From NCBI RefSeq assembly GCF_035920345.1, contig NZ_CP109149.1, positions 3,720,001 to 3,784,000 on the forward strand: a stretch of 64,000 bases of DNA, read 5' to 3'. The stretch is from Nocardia vinacea (GTDB taxonomy: Bacteria > Actinomycetota > Actinomycetes > Mycobacteriales > Mycobacteriaceae). Shown here piece by piece: positions 53,362 through 62,703 of the stretch. The position numbers and the translations under genes are program-made. Positions within the stretch are counted from its first letter, which is position 1. Every line of letters begins with the position of its first letter. The notes under the pieces are model-generated. The model saw only the letters and a list, made by a program, of their open reading frames with translations. It ran no database searches and was not told the DNA's origin.

Positions 53362-53402
53362 GTTCGGTGCAGGTCAGGCATAGCGCCTCACCTGCACCGA
53401 AC
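53362..53402. terminator. Strong terminator behind the cyclase operon
   Basis: GTTCGGTGCAGGTCAGGC (53362-53379) and GCCTCACCTGCACCGAAC (53385-53402) pair over 18 bp with one mismatch and a 5-nt loop, then TGTTTCGC on the minus strand. It ends the minus-strand operon before the TetR gene. Confidence 0.8.
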
Positions 53403-53427
53403 CGAATCTGGAATCCGGCGACCCGCG

Positions 53428-54465
53428 TCAGACGGTCGCGACCGGGGTCAGCGGGCTGCCCATCGTCCCGGGCAGGCGCAGTGGCGGCGCAGTCAGCAGG
53501 AAGCGGCTGCGCTCGTGTTCGCGCAGCCAGGTCGCCAGTTCCTCGGTGTACCAGAGCTCACCCAGCGGGATGCCGAGCTTGAAAAGGCAGAGGTTGTGGA
53601 TCGGCAGCAGCGTGTGCGGCGTCTCGCTGTCGGGCGCCCAGCCCTCGACCGCATAGTTGTCCGAGACGAGCGCCGAGATCTGCGATTCGGCGATCCACTC
53701 CAGCAGCGACTCATCCGTCGCGTCGAGGTAGGGATACATGGCCTGGATCTCGGGTCCCGGGTTCTTCTCCCAGGCGAGAACCTGGGTGGCGAAGCCAGTG
53801 TGCAGCAGGAGCATGTCGCCCGGTTCCACGACGACGTTGTCCTTCGCCATGATGTCTTTGAGCATCTTCAAATCGACCGGCTGCCAGTCGCTTCCGAGGT
53901 GCGACACGTCGATCAGTACGCCGCGGCCCTGCATGCCGTGCGCGGCCATGTGCTCGCAGCCGAGGTGCTTGGCGAAGGAAACACTTCCGCTGCCGTCCCC
54001 CTTGGCGTCCTCCTGTGGACCGACGATATCGGTCCCGGGGCGAAATCCGTTGTAGTACACCGGTTCCGCGACACCGTCGCCGTCCGCATCGAACAATGCG
54101 CCCTGATGCGCCAGCGAGTCCCACTGCGTCGAATACTGCAGCCAGAGCGTCACGACATCGTCGCTCCACAGATCGATGAAGCTGGGGGCGATCTTGTCGC
54201 GCGCGACGACGTTGTAGAAGGTGTCCTGGTTGTGCGCCAGATCCTCGGTCGGCCGAAGGATCGGCGGATACCGACGCTGGTTCAGCGCGGTACCGCCCGG
54301 GTAGTCCAGCGGCAGGCTCAGGCTGAAGGTAATGCCGTGTTCGACCTCGCGCACCCCCTGCAGAACCTTCTCCGGGGTGAGCAGGTTGACCCGCCCCAAC
54401 TCATCGTCGTCGCCGAAATCGCCCCAGTTCGAGCCGGGCGGGCGTTGCTTCCACCGTTTGGTCAC
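53428..54465 (-). CDS. Cyclase-family (kynurenine formamidase-like) hydrolase
   Basis: 345-residue metal hydrolase of the cyclase family. The motif region is WDSLAHQGALFD (His/Asp metal ligands), GRGVLIDVSHLGSDW and DMLLLHTGFATQ. Such proteins hydrolyse cyclic amides or lactones, which would suit opening of the product of the neighbouring monooxygenase. It follows two SnoaL genes; last in the operon. Confidence 0.8.
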   Translation of the reverse strand: MTKRWKQRPPGSNWGDFGDDDELGRVNLLTPEKVLQGVREVEHGITFSLSLPLDYPGGTALNQRRYPPILRPTEDLAHNQDTFYNVVARDKIAPSFIDLWSDDVVTLWLQYSTQWDSLAHQGALFDADGDGVAEPVYYNGFRPGTDIVGPQEDAKGDGSGSVSFAKHLGCEHMAAHGMQGRGVLIDVSHLGSDWQPVDLKMLKDIMAKDNVVVEPGDMLLLHTGFATQVLAWEKNPGPEIQAMYPYLDATDESLLEWIAESQISALVSDNYAVEGWAPDSETPHTLLPIHNLCLFKLGIPLGELWYTEELATWLREHERSRFLLTAPPLRLPGTMGSPLTPVATV

Positions 54466-54483
54466 GGGTTGCTCCTATCTCTC

Positions 54484-54882
54484 TTACATCACGTAGGTGA
54501 TCTTGCGGTGCTGGAAAAGCCACGAGGCGCCATCGTGACGCAGGGTGTCCTCGTAACGGCCCGCGATCAGCACAGCCCAACCCGATTCGCCACGCTGCAG
54601 GAAGACCAGGTCGCTGTTCGCGGTCGCCTCGTCCTCGGTCCAGGATGTGATGACGGTGTTGGCCACCAGGTGCCGTTGCGGTTGGGTGGGCACCATTCCG
54701 GCAAAGACCTGACGGATGGCTTCGTGGCCCTCGAACGTGCCGACGCCCATGATCTCGCTGACGCCGTCGGGGCAGAACAGCGCGACGATGTCGTCGGTGC
54801 GTCCATCGTCGAGCGCATGCGCGTACGCGGCGATGGCGTTGTGGACCCCGTGCGCGACCTGCGCCTGGGTGGACTCGCTCAT
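54484..54882 (-). CDS. SnoaL-like protein A (tandem pair)
   Basis: 132 residues, NTF2 fold (ARDPDR-type start replaced by MSESTQAQVAHGVHNAIAAY AHALDDGRTD; TYVM end). About half identical to the next gene 42 bp away, so a tandem duplication. The pair could form a heterodimer or work on successive intermediates. Cyclase gene follows 18 bp downstream. Confidence 0.82.
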   Translation of the reverse strand: MSESTQAQVAHGVHNAIAAYAHALDDGRTDDIVALFCPDGVSEIMGVGTFEGHEAIRQVFAGMVPTQPQRHLVANTVITSWTEDEATANSDLVFLQRGESGWAVLIAGRYEDTLRHDGASWLFQHRKITYVM

Positions 54883-54924
54883 TGATTCTCCAAAGATGTT
54901 CTGGTTCCGGCAGATTCGCCGTTT

Positions 54925-55323
54925 CTAGGTCAGGTAGGTCGTCTTGCGATGCTGGAACAGCCAGGCTCCGTCGCTGCGGCGCAGCGTGTCCTCGTATCGA
55001 CCGACGACCTGCACTGCCCACCCCGCCTCGCCGCGCTGAAAGAAGGCCACGTCGCTGACGGCCGTCGCCTCGTCCGCGGTCACGGCGGTGATCAGGGTGT
55101 TGGCGACGAGGTGACGCTGCGGCGCTGTCGGCGCCCAGCCCTCGAATGCCGCCCGCAGCGCGTCCTGACCGCTGATCGGGTCCATGCCCGGAATCTCGAG
55201 CACCCCGTCGGGCGCATACAGGGCGACGATTTCATCGGCCTGTCCCGCGTCCTGCGCCTGCGTGTGGGCGCCGATCGCCGCACGCACGCCGGCCGCGATC
55301 CGGGCTTCGGTGGATTCGCTCAT
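54925..55323 (-). CDS. SnoaL-like protein B (tandem pair)
   Basis: 132 residues, same length and layout as the 54484-54882 gene (MSESTEARIAAGVRAAIGAH TQAQDAGQADEIVAL; LFQHRKTTYLT end). Lies 40 bp after the monooxygenase gene on the minus strand. Function unknown; epimerase/cyclase or hydroxylase activities are known in the fold. Confidence 0.82.
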   Translation of the reverse strand: MSESTEARIAAGVRAAIGAHTQAQDAGQADEIVALYAPDGVLEIPGMDPISGQDALRAAFEGWAPTAPQRHLVANTLITAVTADEATAVSDVAFFQRGEAGWAVQVVGRYEDTLRRSDGAWLFQHRKTTYLT

Positions 55324-55363
55324 TTTCTCTCCATCTTCGAACGGAACTGCCTGCTAGATCGCT

Positions 55364-56995
55364 TTACGCGGCCGCTTCCTCGACCTTGGACAAGATGAAT
55401 GTCGAGTACTCGTTCGCGGCGAGTTCAGCGATCAGCCGCTGTAGGTTGGGCCGCCCGGTCGGATTCAGCAGCTGCTTGACCGCCTTGCCGGGAATGTTCG
55501 ACCCGTAGAAATAGCTGCTCTCCAAGAACAGCGACCCGCTGCCGTTGACCGTTTCGGTCCACTCCGCCTCCGCGGCGGGGTCCACCTCGATGACCTCGTA
55601 GCCGTTGTCGCGTGCGTGCACCAGCGCCCCGATGACGCAATCCACCTGGTCACCGGCGTAACGCGGGTTGTTGCCGAGTGCGCCGTGCGGCCCGCCGGGG
55701 AAGAAGAAGTTCGGGAAACCGGCCGTCGCGACGCCCAGGTAGGTATTGGGCCCCTCCGCCCAATACTCCTCGAGCGCAAGACCATCGCGGCCGCGGACGC
55801 CGAGCCGATTGAGCGCACCGGTGCCGAAGTCGTAGCCGGTCGCCCAGATGATGGTGTCGATTTCACGCAGGCCTTCGGCGGTCTCGATTCCGGTCTCGGT
55901 GATGCGGACGATCGGGGTCTCTTTGAGCGCGACGAGCGAAACGTTCGGCTTGTTGTAGGCCTCGAAGTAGCCGGTCACGAACGGTGGACGCCGACCGGCG
56001 TAGATGTGGTCCTTCGGGACCAGTTTGTCGGCCGTCGCGGGATCGGTGACGATGCCGCGGATCTTGTCCGCGATGAATTCGCAGAACTCCTTGTTCACTT
56101 CGGGATTGGTCGTGAAGTCGATGTAGTTTTCGGTCAGCTTCGTGAAACCCGGGCTGTTCCACATCTTTTCGAAGAACGCCTGCCGCTGTTCGGCCGTATC
56201 GTCGGTCGAAAAGCGGCTGGGCAGCGCATGCAGGAATCCGCTCGGCGAGGTGTTCAGGGTCTCGCGGATCCGTTCGAAGTCGGCCTTGATCTCGGCCCGC
56301 TCCACCGGGGTGAGCGGGGCGTTGTTCAGCGGCGTGCACCAGTCCGGCGTCCGCTGGTACACCGTCAGCGAGCCGACCTGGTCGGCGATGGCCGGAACGA
56401 TCTGCACGCCACTGGATCCGGTGCCGATGATGGCGACGCGCTTACCGGTGAAATCGACTGGTGTCTTCGGCCAGCGACCGGTGTGATGCTGTTCGCCGCC
56501 GAACACCTCGCGTCCGGACACCTCCGGAATGAACGGCACCGACAGCACCCCGGTCGCGGCGACGAGGAAGCGTGCGCGATGCTCGGCGCCATCATCCGTG
56601 CGCACCGTCCAGATACCGGCCGACTCGTCGAATTCCGCGGCGGTCACCCGGACGCCGAACCGGATGTGGCGGCGCAGATCGAATCGGTCCACCACGAAGT
56701 TGAAGTAGCGTTCGTTCTCCGGCTGGCCGGTGAACCGCTCCGACCACTCCCACTCCTCCCACAGTTCCTTGGAGAACAGGTAGCCGTAGGTGTAGCTCTC
56801 GGAGTCGAAACGCGCCTCGGGATAGCGGTTCCAGTACCAGGTCCCGCCGACGCCGTCGCCCGCCTCGAGCAGCTGCACCGAAAAGCCCTCCTCGCGGGCC
56901 CGGTACAGCTGATAGATGCCCGTCACGCCCGCGCCGACCACCAGGACGTCGACCGCGTCAGCCGTCGTACCAGCGGCGTTCGCCGATCCACTCAT
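55364..56995 (-). CDS. Flavin monooxygenase, Baeyer-Villiger type
   Basis: 543 residues. FAD motif VLVVGAGVTGIYQLYRAREE, Baeyer-Villiger fingerprint FGGEQHHTGRWP (FxGxxxHxxxWP), NADP motif VAIIGTGSSGVQIVPAIAD, and the GTWYWNRYPEARFDSESYTY G block typical of type I BVMOs such as cyclohexanone and phenylacetone monooxygenase. It inserts oxygen beside a ketone using NADPH and O2. First gene of its operon; operator site 3 precedes it by 52 bp. Confidence 0.92.
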   Translation of the reverse strand: MSGSANAAGTTADAVDVLVVGAGVTGIYQLYRAREEGFSVQLLEAGDGVGGTWYWNRYPEARFDSESYTYGYLFSKELWEEWEWSERFTGQPENERYFNFVVDRFDLRRHIRFGVRVTAAEFDESAGIWTVRTDDGAEHRARFLVAATGVLSVPFIPEVSGREVFGGEQHHTGRWPKTPVDFTGKRVAIIGTGSSGVQIVPAIADQVGSLTVYQRTPDWCTPLNNAPLTPVERAEIKADFERIRETLNTSPSGFLHALPSRFSTDDTAEQRQAFFEKMWNSPGFTKLTENYIDFTTNPEVNKEFCEFIADKIRGIVTDPATADKLVPKDHIYAGRRPPFVTGYFEAYNKPNVSLVALKETPIVRITETGIETAEGLREIDTIIWATGYDFGTGALNRLGVRGRDGLALEEYWAEGPNTYLGVATAGFPNFFFPGGPHGALGNNPRYAGDQVDCVIGALVHARDNGYEVIEVDPAAEAEWTETVNGSGSLFLESSYFYGSNIPGKAVKQLLNPTGRPNLQRLIAELAANEYSTFILSKVEEAAA

Positions 56996-57046
56996 ACGTT
57001 CTCCAATCTCGAATGGGTCGCCTGCTGCACGACGCCAAAGATGTTT

Positions 57047-57061
57047 CGACCGGTCGGTCTA
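57047..57061. promoter_or_regulatory. TetR-type operator, site 3
   Basis: CGACCGGTCGGTCTA upstream of the monooxygenase operon; the opposite strand reads TAGACCGACCGGTCG. Confidence 0.7.
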
Positions 57062-57158
57062 TGACGTTGGTCACGAGACTAGAGCCGAATCCGATCGGAA
57101 TCAACAGCGCCCCCGTCCGAACATTTCGCACGCAGGGACGCTGCCCACTCATTGATTG

Positions 57159-57176
57159 TACCGACCGATTGTTCTA
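57159..57176. promoter_or_regulatory. TetR-type operator, site 4
   Basis: TACCGACCGATTGTTCTA, upstream of the CMD/SDR operon; TTGTACCGACCGATTG matches site 6 on the reverse strand. Confidence 0.7.
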
Positions 57177-57223
57177 ACATTGCCGACAATCAGTAGCACA
57201 ACGGAATGCGATGGGAGTCGCTG

Positions 57224-57619
57224 ATGACAACCAAGGACACCGACTTGCGCACCGAGGGTCTCGCGGCGATGCGCGCGGCCCTGCCCGGCGCCTTTCCCGA
57301 GGGCGATATCGACCTGCGCGACGGTCAGCTCGGTGAAGATCTCGTCGAGATCGGCCTGGTCAGTGTGTGGGCCCAGCTGTGGGGCCGGGAGGGACTCACC
57401 CCACGCGATCGCAGCCTGGTCACGCTCGGCATCCTGATCGCGCTCGGGTCCGAGACCGAGTTCGGCCACCACGTCCGAATCGGCTTGACCAACGGACTGA
57501 CCAAGGACGAGATCGCCGAGGTCATCTACCACGCCAGCGGCTATGCCGGATTCCCGCGCGCGACTGCGGCACGCACCGCCGCCCGGGCCGCGCTGGGTGA
57601 ATCGACACCGGGCGAATAA
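57224..57619 (+). CDS. Carboxymuconolactone decarboxylase-family protein
   Basis: 131 residues from ATG 57224, GGGAG upstream. CMD fold: LTPRDRSLVTLGILIALGSE TEFGHHVRIGLTNGLTKDEI AEVIYHASGYAGFPRA, with the His of the EFGHH block but without the AhpD CxxC. Probably a lactone decarboxylase or unrelated enzyme of the same fold. 38 bp before the SDR gene; same operon, site 4 in front. Confidence 0.85.
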   Translation: MTTKDTDLRTEGLAAMRAALPGAFPEGDIDLRDGQLGEDLVEIGLVSVWAQLWGREGLTPRDRSLVTLGILIALGSETEFGHHVRIGLTNGLTKDEIAEVIYHASGYAGFPRATAARTAARAALGESTPGE

Positions 57620-57657
57620 CCCGGCCCGGCAACCGATTTCGACGCAAAGGAACGAAT

Positions 57658-58395
57658 ATGTCACTCGCAGGCAAGATCGCCGTCGTCACCGGCGGCGGTA
57701 GCGGGATCGGCCAGTCCATCGCGACCGTACTCGCAGCCAAGGGCGCCGCGGTCGCGATCTGGGATCTGAACCTGGAGAACGCCGAGAAGACCGTCGCCTC
57801 GATCCGCGAATCGGGCGGCACCGCCATCGCGGTCGTCGGCGATGCGGCCGATGCCGATGCCATCGCAGCGTCGGCGGCCCGCACCCACGCCGAGCTCGGA
57901 CCCGTCACCGTGCTGGTCAACAATGCCGGAATCACCACGTACGAGCCCTTCACGAGCTTGGCCGAGGAATCCTGGGATCGCATGATCGGGATCAATCTCA
58001 AGGGCCCCTTCCTGGTCACGAAGGCGCTGATCCCCGACATGCTCGCGGCTGGATGGGGCCGGATCATCAATATCTCCTCATCATCCGCGCAGACCGGAGC
58101 CCCCGGCATGGCCCACTACGCGGCCTCCAAGGGCGGCGTGATCGGCCTGACGAAGGCGTTGGCGGTCGAGTTCATCGAACAGGGAATCACCGTCAACCAC
58201 GTTCCGCCCGGATTCATCGACACCCCACTGACCCGCCAGACCATCGACGTGGAGGCAGCAGCGGCGCATATGCCGATGAAGCGGGCCGGGCAGCCGGAGG
58301 AGATCGGCCACGCGGTCGCCTACCTCGCCTCCGAGGAAGCCGGTTACGTCACGGGACAGACGCTCAGTGTGAACGGCGGGCGCTACCTGTTCTGA
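57658..58395 (+). CDS. Short-chain dehydrogenase/reductase
   Basis: 245 residues, classical SDR. TGGGSGIGQSIATVLAAKG, Ser in NISSSSAQTGAPGM, YxxxK in MAHYAASKGGVIG, ending LSVNGGRYLF. Most similar in style to FabG-type or diol dehydrogenases. Probably oxidises the hydroxyl introduced by the P450 or a hydroxyacyl intermediate. Confidence 0.9.
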   Translation: MSLAGKIAVVTGGGSGIGQSIATVLAAKGAAVAIWDLNLENAEKTVASIRESGGTAIAVVGDAADADAIAASAARTHAELGPVTVLVNNAGITTYEPFTSLAEESWDRMIGINLKGPFLVTKALIPDMLAAGWGRIINISSSSAQTGAPGMAHYAASKGGVIGLTKALAVEFIEQGITVNHVPPGFIDTPLTRQTIDVEAAAAHMPMKRAGQPEEIGHAVAYLASEEAGYVTGQTLSVNGGRYLF

Positions 58396-58526
58396 CAACT
58401 CGACCCGCTGATGAAGCCGGGCTCGCGGCCGGATGGATTCGCCTCCAGGTGGGAGCGCTCGACACTCCCGCTGTCGAAGTCATCGTGCGAGCGCTGGACC
58501 GTGTCCCGGTCCACTGACAACGCGAC

Positions 58527-58554
58527 GTGCCCGGAGCGGCCGTGCTCCGGGCAC
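58527..58554. terminator. Terminator between convergent SDR and amidohydrolase genes
   Basis: GTGCCCGGAGC and GCTCCGGGCAC form a perfect 11-bp stem with loop GGCCGT. Confidence 0.7.
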
Positions 58555-58565
58555 GCGAGCGCGGG

Positions 58566-59842
58566 TCAGACGCCCTCCGGGACCTCCGCGAGCTTCTTGG
58601 ACTTGTCGAAACCGACGATGTCGGCGAGGGTGCCGCCCAGGATGGCGGCGCGATCCTCGTCGGGAACGCCCTCGAAATTCTCGGCAATGCATTCGGCGCT
58701 GCCGCGGAAAGTTCCCTCCGCATGCGGGTAGTCGTTGCCCCACATGATGGTCGTCAATCCGGTGATGTGCCGGGCCTTGACCGCGGTCGGGTCATCGGCG
58801 AACTGGACGTGGATCTGACGCTGCACATACTCACTCGGCTCGAGCGGCCACGGCCACTTCGCATTGATATTGAACAGCCGTCCCATGGTCGGCTGATCCT
58901 TCGGCGAGCGAGTGTCGTCCCAGAAGCCGAGCCACCAGTCCGGGTCCTGGCCGGTGCCCGTCCGCCACGACCGGTCCATCATGCCCAGGTACGAAACGAG
59001 CCATCCCGCGCTGTACTCGACCAGGTTGAAGTGCAGATTCGGAAAGCGTTCACAGACCCCGCCGCCGACCAGATCGGCGATGATGCCCTGTGGGATCGCG
59101 GAGGCGGTATTGCCCCGCCGCCCATGGTCCGGCCCGCCACCATATCGTCGGTGAGCTGGCCCTTGCCCATATTGACGGCCATCATCAGACCTTTGACGGT
59201 CACCGCCGTCTCCGAGGTTTCTTCCTTGACCGAAACCCCGCCGGTGGCGACATGGAAGAACACCGGCATTCCGTTCGCCTGCGCGGCCGCCCAGATCGGG
59301 TCGTAATGCCGTGACCAGTACGGCACCGGCGGCAACTCGGGCAGCAGGATGGCCCCGAGTCCGGCGCGGGCGCAGCGCTCGATCTCGGCGACCGCGTCCG
59401 GGACATCGGTGACGGGGATGGCGGCGGTCGGGCGCATCCGGTCCTTGTACCGGAGATAGCGCTCGACAATGTAATCGTTGTAGACGCGCGCATGCGCCAT
59501 CGACAACTCGTGGTCATCGGTGAACAGCACGAACAGCGACAGATTCGGGAACATGACGGCGGCGTCGACGCCATCGATATTCATATCCCGCAGGATGTGC
59601 TCCGGCTCGCCATCCGGAGTCGGTCCGGCGGTCTGCCGGTACTTCGAAATGGTCCAGCCGTCGAAGCCGATCGTGTGCAGTTTCTTGAACTCGGTGTGTC
59701 CACCCGGCACGATCGGCTCGTCGAGCGTGAATTCCTCTTCCCAGAGCGCCCGTTCCCGAAGATGTACGGGCAGCCGGGTTTTGAACAGGTCGACCGGTTC
59801 GATGATGTGCGAGTCACCGGAGGCGACGAACTCCTTGAACAT
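58566..59842 (-). pseudogene. Amidohydrolase-2 family protein, split by a one-base deletion
   Basis: The first ORF (58979-59842) gives ASGDSHIIEPVDLFKTRLPV, LRDMNIDGVDAAVMFPNLS and MPVFFHVATGG; after GRTMGGGA it turns into nonsense. The next frame holds the missing rest, NTASAIPQGIIADLVGGGVC ERFPNLHFNLVEYSAGW, MMDRSWRTG and IMWGNDYPHAEGTF, to 58566. The shift is at about 59110 within GGCGGGGCAAT; one added base restores a normal ~425-residue gene. Either a true inactivation or a sequencing error in a G run. Operator site 5 precedes it. Confidence 0.75.
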
Positions 59843-59911
59843 GCGGTACCTCTCTCGTCCCTCGATGCGCTGGTGGCAATCGGTTCAGGGATCCGCATCC
59901 AAGGTTACTTG

Positions 59912-59925
59912 TACCGGTCGGTCCA
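59912..59925. promoter_or_regulatory. TetR-type operator, site 5
   Basis: TACCGGTCGGTCCA between the amidohydrolase start (59842) and the P450 stop; the opposite strand reads TGGACCGACCGGTA. Confidence 0.65.
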
Positions 59926-59950
59926 GTCTTGGAAATGAGGGCACTAATCG

Positions 59951-61168
59951 CTACCAGGCAACCGGCAGTTCGTAGATGCCGTAGGCGAGCGAATCACCCT
60001 TGAACCGCAACTGGTCGAAGTCGACTCCCAGCCGCAGCGTCGGGATGCGACGGTAGAGGGTGCCGAATACGACCTCGAGTTCGATGCGCGCGAGCTGCTG
60101 GCCGATGCACTGGTGTGGGCCCCAGCCGAACGCATGGTGGTGGCGCGCCTCGCGCAGGAGATCCAGCTTGTCGGGCTCAGGGAAGGCCACCGGGTCGAAA
60201 TTGGCCGCGGGCAACGAACTGATGATGCCCTCCCCCGCGCGGATCGTCTGTCCTTCGACCTCGATATCTTCGGTGGCGATGCGCCGCTGAAGCAGATGCG
60301 GGATGGTCAGATAGCGCAGCAGTTCCTCGACCGCGCCCGCGATGACCTTCTTATCCTCGGTTTCGCGCAGCAGTGCCAGCTGGTCCGGATTCTCCAGCAG
60401 CAGCGCGGTCGCGAGCGTGATCATATTCGCGCTGGTCTCGTGACCGGCGATGAGCATGATCATGCTCATGATGGTGGCGCCGGGCATATCGAGCTCGCCC
60501 GCCTTGACCCGCGCCGCGAGGTCCGAGACAACGTCCTCTTCGGGCTTTTCCATCTTGGCCACGATCAGCTTGCCCAGGTAGGCGCCGAGGGCCGCATTCG
60601 AGGCGTTGTTCTCCTCCGGAGTCACCTCCCGACCGTTGGTGATCTTGGCGTGTGCTTCGAAGAAGTCGTGATCCTCGTACGGCACGCCGAGGAGTTCGCA
60701 GATCATCAGCGACGGCAGCGGCAGCGAGAGCGCCTCCACCAGATCGGTCGGATTCGGGCCCGCCAGCATCTTGTCGATGAGGTCATCGGTGACCCGCTGG
60801 ATCGCCGGGCGAACCTTCTCCATCCGCCCGCGGGTAAACGAATTCGTCAGCATCCGGCGCAATCGCGCATGCTCAGGCCCATCGGTGTCGAAGAGCGTCT
60901 TCGGCCGGTCGTGGATCGTCTCGGCGATGGCCGGGGTCATATACGGAAATCCGGGCAGATGATCGTTGGCGCTGACCCGCGGATCGGCCATGACCTGCCG
61001 CTGGGCGGCGTGCGAGGCGATGAGCCACGGGGTTCGACCGTCCCAGGTACGCACCCGCGAGAGCGGGAGACCGGCGGTATGCAGCTCACGCAATTCCGGC
61101 GGAGGCAGGAACGGGCACTTGGCATCTCGCGGCGTCGGGTATTCGGGGATATCCACGGTCTCGGTCAT
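59951..61168 (-). CDS. Cytochrome P450
   Basis: 405 residues from ATG 61168 (AAGGAG 8 bp upstream; longer frame rejected). I-helix AGHETSAN, ExxR in ELLRYL, haem loop FGWGPHQCIGQQLAR with the ligand Cys. Typical soluble bacterial class I P450. Ferredoxin and ferredoxin reductase genes stand directly before it, so the three form a complete electron chain. Probably starts the pathway by hydroxylating an unactivated carbon of a cyclic substrate. Confidence 0.94.
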   Translation of the reverse strand: MTETVDIPEYPTPRDAKCPFLPPPELRELHTAGLPLSRVRTWDGRTPWLIASHAAQRQVMADPRVSANDHLPGFPYMTPAIAETIHDRPKTLFDTDGPEHARLRRMLTNSFTRGRMEKVRPAIQRVTDDLIDKMLAGPNPTDLVEALSLPLPSLMICELLGVPYEDHDFFEAHAKITNGREVTPEENNASNAALGAYLGKLIVAKMEKPEEDVVSDLAARVKAGELDMPGATIMSMIMLIAGHETSANMITLATALLLENPDQLALLRETEDKKVIAGAVEELLRYLTIPHLLQRRIATEDIEVEGQTIRAGEGIISSLPAANFDPVAFPEPDKLDLLREARHHHAFGWGPHQCIGQQLARIELEVVFGTLYRRIPTLRLGVDFDQLRFKGDSLAYGIYELPVAW

Positions 61169-61193
61169 GATCGGCTCTCCTTGGGTCGACATT

Positions 61194-61388
61194 TCATTCC
61201 TCGATGGAGATCGCCATCGCGGGACAAACGGCCGCCGCCTGACGGACGTCATCGGCCTGTTCGGCCGATGGGTGTTCGTTCAGCAGCACCACGATGCCGT
61301 CCTCGTCACGCTGGTCGAACACCTCGACAGCGGCGGCAACGCATTGTCCGGCCGCGACACACTTGTCTTCGTCGATGACAACCTTCAT
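61194..61388 (-). CDS. [3Fe-4S] ferredoxin
   Basis: 64 residues from ATG 61388. Cys10, Cys16 and Cys55-Pro (KCVAAGQC ... AVCP) leave three ligands, the [3Fe-4S] pattern of P450-partner ferredoxins. Between reductase (46 bp) and P450 (25 bp) genes on the same strand; carries electrons between them. Confidence 0.92.
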   Translation of the reverse strand: MKVVIDEDKCVAAGQCVAAAVEVFDQRDEDGIVVLLNEHPSAEQADDVRQAAAVCPAMAISIEE

Positions 61389-61434
61389 CGGGTCTCTCCT
61401 GGTCTTTCGTGAATTGGGCTGGGGCTGAAGGCGA

Positions 61435-62631
61435 TCAGGGCCGAGGGCTGGTTGCCGCGAGACTCGGGAGCGCATCGACGATCTCCTGTCGGCGCAGGCG
61501 AGTCTGCTTGGGCATATTCCAGCCGAGGACTCCGGTGACGACACCCGCGTCGCGGTACCGCGCGACGAACCGTCCGGTCGCCGGGTCACCGTCGACGATG
61601 TCGACCTCGGCACCGATGGGGAGCCTGCCGTGCACCTGGATCTTCACGTCGAATTGATCGGTCCAGAAGTAGGGCACCGGCACATAGGGGTGGTCCTCCC
61701 CCATGATCACACCGGCGACGGCCGCGGCCTGCTCGGTGGCATTGGTCCGGTTCTCCAGACGGATCAGCCCGCCGAACTGCTCGTGATGCCACCGGGCCAG
61801 ATCGCCGACAGCGTATATTCCCTCGGCGGCGCGGCAGCGGGAATCGCAGACCACACCGTTATCGAGTTGCAGCCCACTGTCTTTCAGCCAGTCGGTCGCC
61901 GGGGCCGCGCCGATCGCGACGACCACTACGTCGGCGGGTAGCACCTCCCCGGTGCCGAGTCGCACCCCGGTAACCCGACCGTCCGCACCGTCCAAGCCGA
62001 CGACACCGGTGCCCAGTCGCAGCCGCACACCGCGCTCGGTGTGCAAGTCCGCCAACAGTTTCGACACCATCGGGCCGACCTGCAAAGCCATGGGGGCCGG
62101 CTGCGGACCGGTCATCGTCACGTCCAGCCCGAGTGTGCGTGCGGTGGCGGCGATTTCGGCACCGAGGACGCCCTCACCGACGACGACCAACCGCGAGCTG
62201 ATCAGTAGGTCCGCTCGTAGCGCCAGCGCGTCGTCGAGGGTGCGCAATACGTGCACACCGATCAGGTCATCCTGTCCGGGCAATGTCCGCGCCCGCACCC
62301 CCGTGGCGAGTACGACCGCGTCCGCCCGCAATTCGTGTCCGGCAGCAGTGCGTACGGTTCGGGTCGTCGGATCCAACCCCGTCGCCCCGGCCCCGAGTAT
62401 GAATTCGGCATCCAACGCCGCCAGCATCTCCTGCTTGCGCAGCGCGGCCCGATCCGGCTCCCACGCGCCCGCAAGCACCTGCTTGGACAGCGGCGGCCGA
62501 TCGTAAGGCGCATGCCGCTCATCGCCGAGCACCGTTATCGGGCCTTGAAAGCCCTTGCGCCGCAGCGATTCCACCGTCGACAGTCCGGCCGCCGACGCAC
62601 CGACCACCAGCACCCGTTCCGGCGCGGTCAT
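61435..62631 (-). CDS. FAD-dependent ferredoxin reductase
   Basis: 398 residues from ATG 62631 (MTAPERVLVVGASAAGLSTV). FAD motif at 7-20, APYDRPPLSKQVL block, second Rossmann motif VVVGEGVLGAEIAATAR near 150, IYAVGDLARW. Like putidaredoxin/rubredoxin-type reductases. Takes electrons from NAD(P)H to the ferredoxin. Operator site 6 stands 73 bp upstream. Confidence 0.92.
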   Translation of the reverse strand: MTAPERVLVVGASAAGLSTVESLRRKGFQGPITVLGDERHAPYDRPPLSKQVLAGAWEPDRAALRKQEMLAALDAEFILGAGATGLDPTTRTVRTAAGHELRADAVVLATGVRARTLPGQDDLIGVHVLRTLDDALALRADLLISSRLVVVGEGVLGAEIAATARTLGLDVTMTGPQPAPMALQVGPMVSKLLADLHTERGVRLRLGTGVVGLDGADGRVTGVRLGTGEVLPADVVVVAIGAAPATDWLKDSGLQLDNGVVCDSRCRAAEGIYAVGDLARWHHEQFGGLIRLENRTNATEQAAAVAGVIMGEDHPYVPVPYFWTDQFDVKIQVHGRLPIGAEVDIVDGDPATGRFVARYRDAGVVTGVLGWNMPKQTRLRRQEIVDALPSLAATSPRP

Positions 62632-62703
62632 GCGACTGCCTCGCGAACAAACCTCATCTACGACTCCCGTTCGACTGCCTCGTGCCCGGCGACAATCGAA
62701 TGT

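Noticed and set aside
58411..58517. Plus-strand tail RPADEAGLAAGWIRLQVGAL behind the SDR gene
   Set aside because: Looks partly protein-like but has no start and no recognisable family; too short to call.
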